Source: JASMTM01 sp964441735 (GTDB taxonomy: Bacteria > Thermotogota > Thermotogae > Petrotogales > Kosmotogaceae). From it: a DNA stretch of 10,251 nucleotides. The notes beneath the pieces are model-generated. The model was not told where the DNA came from, made no database searches, and saw only the letters and a list, made by a program, of their open reading frames with translations. A program made the position numbers and the translations under genes. The stretch spans positions 1 through 10,251 of the forward strand of contig CAYTVB010000058.1 of assembly GCA_964441735.1 (NCBI GenBank), given 5' to 3'. Positions 1 through 6,716 of this stretch are shown one piece after another. Position 1 is the first letter of the stretch; each line of letters opens with the position of its first letter.

Positions 1-20
1 AACACGAGAAAAACCTAAAA
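1..20 (+). repeat. Direct repeat A, copy 1
   Basis: This 20-bp sequence is identical to positions 179-198. It may extend left beyond the window edge. In both copies it is followed within a few bases by a GACGA-containing segment and then by CGGGTGTAGG, so repeats A and B appear to be parts of one longer composite unit. Confidence 0.85.
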
Positions 21-22
21 AC

Positions 23-83
23 TGACGATCGGAGAGTGAAAGAACTTCATAAACAAAACCGGGTGTAGGGTCTGGGGTATAGG
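23..83 (+). repeat. Direct repeat B, copy 1 (61 bp)
   Basis: It matches positions 430-490 at 59 of 61 bases; the differences are G31/T438 and A39/C446. The last 44 bases (40-83) are identical. It ends in G-rich words (GGGTGTAGGG, then GGGGTATAGG) that look like diverged variants of each other. Near-identity between copies about 400 bp apart suggests recent duplication or gene conversion. Function unknown. Confidence 0.9.
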
Positions 84-119
84 GTTTGGTTAGTGCAAAA
101 GAAAAGTCAAGGTCAAATG

Positions 120-170
120 AACACTTTCCCCCTGCTTCGCAGGTACCTTCCTCAAGGAAGGAATTTATTA
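120..170 (+). repeat. Two-hairpin palindromic element, copy 1
   Basis: After ACACTTTCCCC come two adjacent hairpins: CCTGC-TTC-GCAGG (131-143), then CCTTCC-TCAA-GGAAGG (146-161), followed by an AT-rich tail. The order (ACAC, pyrimidine-rich run, GC hairpin, CT/AG palindrome, AT tail) matches the complementary strand of 601-650. It looks like a small non-coding repeated element, comparable to known intergenic palindromic families (REP/MITE-like). I cannot assign it to a named family. Confidence 0.55.
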
Positions 171-178
171 AAAACAAA

Positions 179-198
179 AACACGAGAAAAACCTAAAA
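179..198 (+). repeat. Direct repeat A, copy 2
   Basis: It is identical over 20 bp to positions 1-20. The following sequence (199-246) is a strongly diverged version of repeat B. It keeps CGGGTGTAGG (229-238) and a TTGGGTA echo of the G-rich end, so this is probably a decayed second A+B unit. Confidence 0.8.
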
Positions 199-260
199 GA
201 CGAGAGGCCGAGAATAACCATAAAAAATCGGGTGTAGGATTTTGGGTAAACCAAAAATAT

Positions 261-405
261 GACGCTTGAAGACGTGGCCTTTGGCCACTCATGACGCTTG
301 TAGTCGCTTGGTGATACTTTCGCTCAAGAGGCTCTGACAGAACATTAAAGAACATAACGCTGACGCTCGAAGAGAGAGGCTTGATCTGATAGTACAAGAC
401 GCTTG
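261..405 (+). repeat. Cluster of GACGCTTG words and a GTGGCC hairpin
   Basis: GACGCTTG occurs at 261-268, 293-300 and 398-405, with a one-base variant GACGCTCG at 362-369. Spacing is irregular. A perfect hairpin, GTGGCC-TTT-GGCCAC, lies at 274-288. GACGCTTC also forms one arm of the operon terminator at 721-728, which may be coincidence. There is no CRISPR-like regular spacing. Confidence 0.5.
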
Positions 406-429
406 CAGCCACTCGTTTCACTCATTCAA

Positions 430-490
430 TGACGATCTGAGAGTGCAAGAACTTCATAAACAAAACCGGGTGTAGGGTCTGGGGTATAGG
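430..490 (+). repeat. Direct repeat B, copy 2 (61 bp)
   Basis: This is the second copy of the 61-bp unit at 23-83, with only two substitutions and no gaps. Unlike copy 1 it is not preceded by repeat A; CACTCATTCAA sits immediately upstream instead. The two copies bracket about 350 bp that includes the first two-hairpin element and the GACGCTTG cluster. Confidence 0.9.
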
Positions 491-600
491 TTTTAGTAAA
501 TGAAGCTTAAAGTAGGTATTGTTTATATTCTTATCTTCCAGCAGCTTTGGTTGTCTTACCCAACAACTAACACCCAGCATCTAACAACGTCGTTTTTATT

Positions 601-650
601 TCTAATGCCCTCTCGAGAGGGCGAGCCGGAGGCGGAGGTGTGTTGTTTTT
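601..650 (-). repeat. Two-hairpin palindromic element, copy 2 (inverted)
   Basis: It contains a perfect 16-bp palindrome, GCCCTCTC/GAGAGGGC (607-622), then a smaller hairpin GCC-GGA-GGC (625-633), then GGAGGTGTGTTG and a T-run. Read on the minus strand the order is ACAC, CCTCCG, small GC hairpin, CT/AG palindrome, AT tail. That is the same architecture as 120-170 with different stem sequences, so the arms appear to have changed by compensatory substitution while the layout was kept. Confidence 0.55.
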
Positions 651-699
651 AAACCACCGTTATCGCCCCTTAAAGTAGTTGGACAAAATGATAATAGTT

Positions 700-728
700 A
701 AAAACGAAGCGTCTTTTTGAGACGCTTC
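700..728 (-). terminator. Intrinsic terminator of the pentose operon
   Basis: The 9-bp stem GAAGCGTCT (706-714) pairs with AGACGCTTC (720-728) around a 5-nt loop. On the minus strand it is followed by G and then five T (704-700). It sits about 70 nt past the kinase stop codon and ends the minus-strand operon. The 729-796 stretch between the stop and the hairpin shows no gene. Confidence 0.88.
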
Positions 729-796
729 TGTTATTAGGAGGTGGAGGTAAACATAGATGTTTTTGTGAAAGCTTCTCTTTGGTCAATATGAGAAAA

Positions 797-2317
797 TTAT
801 ATTTCTTTCATTAATTCTTTTGTATTCTCGTATAACTTCAAATATATATTGTAGTACTTCTCATACTTAGTATGAGTAGTTTTATTTGTCTTTATTAATG
901 GTCTAAAGTTTATCCAGTCTTTGATTGCTTTAGGTGAATTAAAAACACCTGTTCCCAATCCAGCAAGAAATGCATCTCCATATGGAGCCTCAACATCTTC
1001 AGAAAGGCGTTTCATGTTGAAACCTGTTATGTCTGCAAATATCTGTACCCATTTGGTTGATCTAGCTACACCACCTACTATCCAGCAATCAGGGTTAAGC
1101 TTCATACCGGCTTCAATTCCCGTTTCCATATTATGTCTTAGTGAATAAGCTGCAGATTCAAGAAGTGCGTGGTAAATTTGACTTTTCGTATGGGATAATG
1201 ACAGGCCAAATACTGTTCCTCTTGCGTTAGGATCCCATATAGGAGATCTCTCACCCATAAAATATGGAAGAACAATTATTCCACCACTTCCAGGAGGGAT
1301 ATTTTTCCCTTCCATTTCCAGCAATGTATAGGCACTGATACCCGTTTCTTTTTCAACATTTTTTTCATAACCGCCAAACTGGTCTCTAAACCATCTTGCC
1401 AGTGCTCCACTGGTAGCACTGCCACCGAAGGTGTAAATCTTAGATTCTTCTTCAACTACATAAGGGAAACTGACAAGACCTGGTGTGAGATATTTGCCGG
1501 AATGAACCGTTCCCCAACACATAGATGTACCGGCCATAGCTACATGTTCACCTTCAATTAAAACCCCGGCGCTCAACTGTGCTACGGGTGCATCTATTCC
1601 GCCTGAAACTACCGGTGTTCCTTCGGACAATCCAGTTACATCTGCTATTTCCTTTTTTAGATATCCAGCAACATTTGAAGATTTGATTATTTTGTCCGGT
1701 AGCTTAGTTTTTGGTATTCTAAGCAGTTCACACATTTCGTCTGACCAGGTTCTTTTCTTTATATCAAATACACCACCAATATTCCCTGCTGAAGAATAAT
1801 CGGTGGAAAGTTCACCTGTAAGCTCATAGATAACATAATCTTTAGGTGTCACAAATTGATAGATCTTTTCCCAGATTTCGGGTTCGTTATTTTTCAACCA
1901 CATCATTTTGGTGAACCCATAGTATGAGTCAACGTAATTTCCAGTGATGCCAAATATTTTTTCAAGAGTAATGTTATCCTTTACCCATTGTGTTTCATCC
2001 CTTGCTCTTCGGTCCATCCATATAAGACATGGGTAAAGAGGGTCTTTATTCTTATCTACGGGCACACCGGAACCACCATATAACCCACTTAAAGCAATTC
2101 CAGCAACTTCTTCCTTTTTTATGTTTGCTTTATCAAAAGCTCCTTTAATAGTTTTAATTACCGCTTCAGTCCATATATTCGGCCATTGTTCAGCCCATGA
2201 ATGTTTGGGGGTTATTACCGTGTATTCTTCAAAGGAGTCACTAATCAATTTTCCCTTTTCATCTACTACAATAGTTTTTGTTCCTTGCGTACCGATATCT
2301 GTACCCATTAAATACAT
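797..2317 (-). CDS. FGGY-family pentulose kinase, probable L-ribulokinase of non-AraB type
   Basis: This cytoplasmic 506-residue sugar kinase probably phosphorylates L-ribulose to L-ribulose-5-phosphate with ATP. Visible motifs are the N-terminal phosphate loop DIGTQGTK (7-14), WMDRRA (100-105), the likely catalytic Asp242 in GGIDAP, the nucleotide-side MAGTS (261-265) and the C-terminal GGVARSTKW signature (415-423). Length and motifs fit xylulokinase-like FGGY proteins. Classical AraB is about 560 residues and starts differently (DFGTxSxR style). The ribulokinase role is inferred from the araA and araD neighbours and the absence of a xylose isomerase gene; xylulokinase is the alternative. 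The ATG start is four bases after the regulator's TGA, and its ribosome site (GGGGTGAG) overlaps that stop, so translation is probably coupled. It is the last gene of the operon. Confidence 0.85.
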   Translation of the reverse strand: MYLMGTDIGTQGTKTIVVDEKGKLISDSFEEYTVITPKHSWAEQWPNIWTEAVIKTIKGAFDKANIKKEEVAGIALSGLYGGSGVPVDKNKDPLYPCLIWMDRRARDETQWVKDNITLEKIFGITGNYVDSYYGFTKMMWLKNNEPEIWEKIYQFVTPKDYVIYELTGELSTDYSSAGNIGGVFDIKKRTWSDEMCELLRIPKTKLPDKIIKSSNVAGYLKKEIADVTGLSEGTPVVSGGIDAPVAQLSAGVLIEGEHVAMAGTSMCWGTVHSGKYLTPGLVSFPYVVEEESKIYTFGGSATSGALARWFRDQFGGYEKNVEKETGISAYTLLEMEGKNIPPGSGGIIVLPYFMGERSPIWDPNARGTVFGLSLSHTKSQIYHALLESAAYSLRHNMETGIEAGMKLNPDCWIVGGVARSTKWVQIFADITGFNMKRLSEDVEAPYGDAFLAGLGTGVFNSPKAIKDWINFRPLIKTNKTTHTKYEKYYNIYLKLYENTKELMKEI

Positions 2318-2321
2318 AAAC

Positions 2322-3371
2322 TCACCCCTGTTTCTTTTTAGTCAGTTCCGTTTTCATTGAGCTATCTCTAATTTGTAACTCAACATCTATAATTATCTCC
2401 TGAGGAGGCATGTCAGGATTTTTTAATCGCTTTAGTAGCGTTCTCAACGCCAGTTCTCCCCAATTAAACTTACTATAATTCACGGATGAAAGAGATGGGT
2501 AAACCATCATGGAAAATGCGAGATCGTCATATCCCACAATTCCAACTTCATCAGGAATTTTTACTTTCATTTCATGCAAGGCCTTGATTGCACCATAAGC
2601 AAGAAGATCATTAAAACATACCAGACCATCGAATTCTTTACCGGATTCTATAACATCCTTTATTGCAGTATAACCTTCATATATTCTGTGCTGTTTTTCA
2701 AGATTGGTGTTTATTATATGATTCTCTTTTTTATAACCAAGTCCATTGTCTATCACTGCTTGCTTATAGCCTTCAAACCTTCTACCGTAATATCCGGTTT
2801 TGTACAGGAAGTTATCGAGAAACAGAATTTCTTTTCTTCCTGTTTCAATCAAATGGTTCGTTGCCAAGTACATTCCCTTAAATTCTTCTGTATATACAGA
2901 GTCAATTATTCCTTCTTCTTTACTCCAGCCAATCAGAACTCCATTTCTTGTAATTCCATATTTTTCATATTTATGTATGCTTTCCTGAAGAGGAAAGATA
3001 ACAAGACCATCGACTCTGTACTGGAGAAGGGTTTTTATCGCTTCCTCTTCTTTTTTCTGTTCCCCTTCAGAATTCATGCGTATCAATTTATATCCCTGCT
3101 TAAAGGCTTCACTTTCCAGCCCGGCCATGAACTCTGCAAAGAATGGATTTGAGCTATCCGATAGAACAACGCCCACTGTGTTGCTCTTGTTCCTTTTTAG
3201 TTGAGAAGCAGATACATTTTTTATATATCCCATTTCTTCAGCAGCTCTTTGAACCATTCTTGCAGTATTTTTGCTTATGTCAGGGTGGTTCCTGAGCGCC
3301 TTTGAAACGGTAGTAACAGCCAATCCAGTCTTTTTTGAAATATCTTTGAGGGTTACATATTTTCGTGACAA
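2322..3371 (-). CDS. LacI-family transcriptional regulator of the pentose operon
   Basis: This 349-residue LacI/GalR repressor has a helix-turn-helix at about 6-27 (VTLKDISKKTGLAVTTVSKAL). A hinge helix follows at about 51-60 (NVSASQLKR), then a periplasmic-binding-protein-like effector domain (about 64-335). Family landmarks include NPFFAE (75-80), NDLLAYGAIKAL (254-265) and VGYDDLAFS (279-287). Length is normal. The start is TTG at 3369-3371 behind AAGGTGATC, because no ATG or GTG lies in frame just upstream. It lies between araD and the kinase gene, so it is probably autoregulated with the operon and binds the AACGTT-centred sites upstream of the binding-protein gene. The known Thermotoga and Bacillus AraR is a GntR-LacI chimera; this one has a true LacI DNA-binding domain, so I do not call it araR. 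The inducer (arabinose or a derivative) is inferred. Confidence 0.9.
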   Translation of the reverse strand: MSRKYVTLKDISKKTGLAVTTVSKALRNHPDISKNTARMVQRAAEEMGYIKNVSASQLKRNKSNTVGVVLSDSSNPFFAEFMAGLESEAFKQGYKLIRMNSEGEQKKEEEAIKTLLQYRVDGLVIFPLQESIHKYEKYGITRNGVLIGWSKEEGIIDSVYTEEFKGMYLATNHLIETGRKEILFLDNFLYKTGYYGRRFEGYKQAVIDNGLGYKKENHIINTNLEKQHRIYEGYTAIKDVIESGKEFDGLVCFNDLLAYGAIKALHEMKVKIPDEVGIVGYDDLAFSMMVYPSLSSVNYSKFNWGELALRTLLKRLKNPDMPPQEIIIDVELQIRDSSMKTELTKKKQG

Positions 3372-3395
3372 ATGATCACCTTATTTCCTTATAGT

Positions 3396-4088
3396 CTAAG
3401 TATCCTGACCATAATAAGCGTTCTTGCCATGTTTTCTATAATAGTGTTTTCTCTTGATATGCTCGGGTAATTCGTTGATATCATTGTTAAGTACTATTGT
3501 AAAATAAGCCATTTTGGCGATTTCTTCAAGTATGATGCTATTTTTTATAGCTTCTCTTGTATCTTTTCCCCATGTAAATGGACCATGCCCGGCAACCAAA
3601 ACCCCTGGTGTAGCATTATAATCACCATTATTAAATGTTTCTACAATCACGTTTCCTGTATTCATTTCATAATTCGAGGCTGTTTCATCGCTGCTAAGAA
3701 ATCTTGTACAGGGTACTTCGTTAAAAAAATGATCTGCATGTGTTGTTCCAAAACACGGAATATGTTTATAAGATTGAGCCCAAATGGTTGCCCAGGTTGA
3801 ATGGGTGTGTACTACGCCACCTATATCTTGAAATTTCCTGTATAAAACTATATGAGTATTCGTGTCTGAAGAAGGTTTAAAATTTCCCTCCACAACATTA
3901 CCATCAAAATCAACAACGACCATCTTGTCAGGAGAAAGTTCAGCGTATTCAACACCACTGGGTTTTATGACAATGAGATTCTTCTCTCTATCTATGCCAC
4001 TTGCATTACCCCAGGTTAATTTCGCCAGCTCTGAATCCTTTAACATTACATTGGCTTCATAAACTTCTTTTCTTAAAGCATCCAGCAC
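3396..4088 (-). CDS. araD: L-ribulose-5-phosphate 4-epimerase
   Basis: AraD converts L-ribulose-5-phosphate to D-xylulose-5-phosphate by a zinc-dependent retro-aldol/aldol mechanism in the cytoplasm. The 230 residues match the family length (about 231 in E. coli). Visible features are TWGNASG (25-31), KPSGV (42-46), SSDTNTH (73-79), the zinc ligands His94 and His96 (HTH) and His168 (GHGP), Asp119 in HADH, and the C-terminal KHGKNAYYGQ with the catalytic Tyr. The start is GTG at 4086-4088, eight bases after an AAAGGAG site; an overlapping ATG (4088-4090) is out of frame and closes within a few codons. The 75-bp gap from araA is AT-rich and holds only a weak possible promoter (CTGATA-17-TATATT). 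The gene belongs to the seven-gene operon. Confidence 0.95.
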   Translation of the reverse strand: MLDALRKEVYEANVMLKDSELAKLTWGNASGIDREKNLIVIKPSGVEYAELSPDKMVVVDFDGNVVEGNFKPSSDTNTHIVLYRKFQDIGGVVHTHSTWATIWAQSYKHIPCFGTTHADHFFNEVPCTRFLSSDETASNYEMNTGNVIVETFNNGDYNATPGVLVAGHGPFTWGKDTREAIKNSIILEEIAKMAYFTIVLNNDINELPEHIKRKHYYRKHGKNAYYGQDT

Positions 4089-4163
4089 ATCAATTACTCC
4101 TTTTTAAAAAATACTCATATTTTCATTTTAATATATACAAAAACCCAATATTTATCAGGGAAA

Positions 4164-5669
4164 TCACAATTTTCGCAACTTGTAATAAATTTCATTGTTT
4201 CTAAGTTCTTTCTTCAGTTCTCTGATTTTTGTGTTTTCATCAATTATCACTATCTCGATTCCGAGAATTTCACAAAGGTCTTCCAGCTGCTCTGTATTAA
4301 CTGAATAACTCATACTGGAGTGATGTGCTCCTCCCGCAAGTATCCATGCAGTTGCAGCTGTAGTCAAATCAGGTTTTGGTACCCACAGTGCTCTGGCAAC
4401 AGGTAGTTTTGGCATTTCTTCTTTTTGTTTAACTACATCTATTTCATTCACTATCATCCTAAACCTTTCACCAAACTCAACAACTGTTGCCTGGACTGCT
4501 TCTCCTTCCTTTGCACTAAAAACGGATCTGGCAGGAGCTTCTTTGTTACCTATGGAAAGAGGATGAACCTCAAGTGATGGTGACCCATCTGCTATGGATT
4601 CACAAACCTCCAGCATATGAGAACCAAGCTCTTTCATTTTACCCGGTTCAAAATGGTATATATAATCTTCAATAAACGAAGTCCCGATATCACTTCCTGT
4701 TGACATTACTTTCATCGCTCTAACAAGGGCTGAGGTTTTCCAGTCACCTTCAGCTCCAAAACCGTATCCATCTTTCATAAGTCTTTGAACGGCCAGTCCG
4801 GGTAACTGGTGAAGTCCATAAAGATTTTCAAAGGTAGTTGTAAACGCTTTAGCATCAACACTTTCAAGAAACCTTCTCAGGGCAATTTCAATGTTTGCAG
4901 CTTCGTGAAGGGATTTGTTGAAATCCTCCTGGGAAACCGTAGTTTTTGTCAAAGCATATTCATCTTTATATCTTTTTATCTGTTTTTCTATTTCACTTTC
5001 TTCAACCTTATTAACAAATTCCAGATAATCTCCTATGGCGTATCCGTAAACCTTGAAACCGAATTCAATATGAGCGTCAACCTTATTGCCTTCCGTAACT
5101 GCTACACGCCTCATATTGTCTCCCAATCGTGCCACCTTAAGATTTCTAAGCTCATTCCAACCCATTGCTGCTCTAGTCCAGTTTTCTATTTTCTTGATTA
5201 CCTTTTCATCTCTCCAGTAACCTGCAACTACCTTTCTTTTTATCCCCATTCGCGTGGCTATGAAACCGAACTCCCTACCACCATGTGCAGATTGATTTGT
5301 ATTCATATATTCCATATCTATGGTATCCCAGGGAATCTTTTGGTCAAACTGCGTATGGAAATGCATAAAGGGTTTATTGATAACATTAAGTCCTGCTATC
5401 CACATCTGGGCTGGAGAAAAGGTATGCATCCAGCCAATGAGACCTATACATTTATCAGAACTGTTTGCTTCATCTATAATCCGCTTTATTTGTGCTGAAT
5501 CCTTGAGGATAGGTTTCCATAAAATCTTTACTGGAATGTTATCTTGATTATCCAGATATTCTGCCAACTTTTTTGAGTGTATTTCTACCTGTTTTAACAC
5601 CTTTTTTCCATACATTTCCTGAGTTCCCGTTATAAACCATACTTCGTAAGCGTCTTTATTTATAATAAT
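4164..5669 (-). CDS. araA: L-arabinose isomerase, apparent ATT start
   Basis: AraA interconverts L-arabinose and L-ribulose, a Mn-dependent step that opens the pathway. Counting from an ATT at 5667-5669 gives 501 residues, the usual size. The metal and catalytic residues are Glu307 (FGAEGD), Glu334 (SFIEDY), His351 (SHMLEV) and the His pair 449/450 (GGAHHSS), almost the E. coli numbering. The first ATG (5613-5615) gives only 483 residues and drops YEVWFITGTQEM, the conserved first strand with the active-site Gln that matches the E. coli segment YEVWFVIGSQ. Upstream of that ATG the frame is open and family-like back to an in-frame TGA (5670-5672). It offers only ATT, ATT or ATA just downstream of the ribosome site AAAGGAG. 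Either a rare ATT/ATA start is used, a start-codon mutation has occurred, or the read carries an error. The gene follows the permease with a 56-bp gap. Confidence 0.93.
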   Translation of the reverse strand: MIINKDAYEVWFITGTQEMYGKKVLKQVEIHSKKLAEYLDNQDNIPVKILWKPILKDSAQIKRIIDEANSSDKCIGLIGWMHTFSPAQMWIAGLNVINKPFMHFHTQFDQKIPWDTIDMEYMNTNQSAHGGREFGFIATRMGIKRKVVAGYWRDEKVIKKIENWTRAAMGWNELRNLKVARLGDNMRRVAVTEGNKVDAHIEFGFKVYGYAIGDYLEFVNKVEESEIEKQIKRYKDEYALTKTTVSQEDFNKSLHEAANIEIALRRFLESVDAKAFTTTFENLYGLHQLPGLAVQRLMKDGYGFGAEGDWKTSALVRAMKVMSTGSDIGTSFIEDYIYHFEPGKMKELGSHMLEVCESIADGSPSLEVHPLSIGNKEAPARSVFSAKEGEAVQATVVEFGERFRMIVNEIDVVKQKEEMPKLPVARALWVPKPDLTTAATAWILAGGAHHSSMSYSVNTEQLEDLCEILGIEIVIIDENTKIRELKKELRNNEIYYKLRKL

Positions 5670-5725
5670 TCATCTCCTTTCTTTTCTGGCAATATGTCTG
5701 AGCTTAATATATTGGAAATTGCTTA

Positions 5726-6697
5726 TTATTTTCTTTTTCTGATTACCGTATGAATGATTACTGCGATGATAATCAAAACACCAATAATAAATCTAGTCCA
5801 GAAACCTTTTAAGCCAGCTGCAACAATACCAGCTTCAAGTGCTCCTATCATAAATGAACCAAGAAATGTTCCAAAAATGGTTGCTTCTCCTCCAAACATG
5901 GATGTCCCACCAACAAAAACTGCTGCCATAATCATCATGAGATAACCATCACCCATTGTTGGCCACCAGGTACCCATTCTGTACAGATCAAAAATTCCGG
6001 CAAAAGCAGCCATTGCACCCATGAGTGAGAATGCTCCGATTTTTATCCAATCTACATTTACTCCCATCATTCTGGCAGATTCCTGGTTATCGCCTACAAA
6101 AAGTACATGCTCTCCAAATTTGTGTCTAAACAGTAAAAAATACAGGAAGATTGTGGCTCCTGCGAACCATAGTGATTGCATGGGGATTCTACCAATTCTA
6201 CCGACCAGAATTTGTTGGGACAGCGTTCCACGAAGTGGTACCATTATAGCGGTTCCATTTGATATCAGGTTGCTAAATCCTCTGATCAAAAACTGCATAC
6301 CTAGAGTGACAACAATAGATGGAACACCAATCTTTGCAACAATAAAACCATTTGTCATTCCAACGAGTATTCCAGAACCTATACAGGCTAATAAAGCTAA
6401 CCAGAAACTCCCGGTAGCTGAAAAAACAGTTGCAAAAAGGAAACCGGATAGTGCCATGACTGAAGGGAAAGAAAGGTCGATTTCTCCCATCCCAAGGATA
6501 AAAGTCAATCCAAGTGCCATCAATCCAATTGTTGGCACTGAAGCAAGGAATGAAAAGTATATGCTGCCCCTTAGGAAAACATTGGGGCTTGTAATAATAA
6601 AGAGCAGTACTACCAGACTTACCATTATGATTAGTCCAATTTGGGAACTATACTTATTGAAAAAACTTTGTTCGGTTCTTTCTTTCGATTTTGTCAT
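5726..6697 (-). CDS. ABC sugar transporter permease, ribose (RbsC/CUT2) type
   Basis: This 323-residue inner-membrane permease of the BPD_transp_2 family has about nine to ten hydrophobic segments (for example 19-37, 50-70, 78-95, 97-116, 122-146, 175-190, 217-236, 250-268 and 270-316). Diagnostic stretches are GEIDLSFPSVMALSG (71-85, the equivalent of GIDLSVGS in RbsC) and the cytoplasmic coupling loop GDNQESARMMGVNVDWIKI (202-220). The tail IRKRK is basic and cytoplasmic. It probably works as a homodimer, since only one permease gene is present. The ATG follows a CGGAGGAT ribosome site, 19 bases after the ATPase stop. Substrate specificity cannot be read from the sequence; pentose, probably arabinose, is inferred from araA and araD. 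Confidence 0.93.
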   Translation of the reverse strand: MTKSKERTEQSFFNKYSSQIGLIIMVSLVVLLFIITSPNVFLRGSIYFSFLASVPTIGLMALGLTFILGMGEIDLSFPSVMALSGFLFATVFSATGSFWLALLACIGSGILVGMTNGFIVAKIGVPSIVVTLGMQFLIRGFSNLISNGTAIMVPLRGTLSQQILVGRIGRIPMQSLWFAGATIFLYFLLFRHKFGEHVLFVGDNQESARMMGVNVDWIKIGAFSLMGAMAAFAGIFDLYRMGTWWPTMGDGYLMMIMAAVFVGGTSMFGGEATIFGTFLGSFMIGALEAGIVAAGLKGFWTRFIIGVLIIIAVIIHTVIRKRK

Positions 6698-6716
6698 AGA
6701 AAAATCCTCCGTTCTT

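Larger units (their letters stand above)
1..699. other. Repeat-rich intergenic region without a convincing gene
   Basis: I see no supportable gene here. The longest open frame (minus strand, about 152-421) runs through hairpins and direct repeats, has no Shine-Dalgarno site and gives a low-complexity Ser/Phe-rich peptide. The stretch is a mosaic of repeated words: two copies of a 20-bp repeat, two copies of a 61-bp repeat plus a diverged third, several GACGCTTG words, and two copies of a two-hairpin palindromic element. A segment near 560-592 has its own internal echo (CAACTAACA then ATCTAACAA). The sequence resembles degenerate intergenic filler of the kind I associate with Kosmotogaceae-type genomes, which is from memory. 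Confidence 0.7.

Noticed and set aside
261..405. GACGCTTG words as a possible CRISPR array
   Set aside because: The repeats are only 8 bp, irregularly spaced and imperfect, with no spacer-sized units or cas genes.
152..421. 89-residue open frame on the minus strand in the left intergenic region
   Set aside because: It runs across hairpins and repeats, has no ribosome site, and its peptide is not family-like.
607..622. The 16-bp perfect palindrome as a transcription terminator
   Set aside because: There is no adjacent T-run in either direction and no gene ends next to it; the operon already has a good terminator at 700-728.
2574..3152. 192-residue plus-strand open frame opposite the regulator
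   Set aside because: It is an antisense shadow of the LacI gene with low-complexity Phe runs.
4089..4163. Internal promoter before araD (CTGATA-17-TATATT)
   Set aside because: The match is weak in very AT-rich sequence and not convincing enough to list as a feature.
4809..5498. 229-residue plus-strand open frame opposite araA
   Set aside because: It is a shadow of the well-supported araA coding strand; there is no ribosome site, and the peptide is rich in Phe/Ile/Ser from reversed codons.
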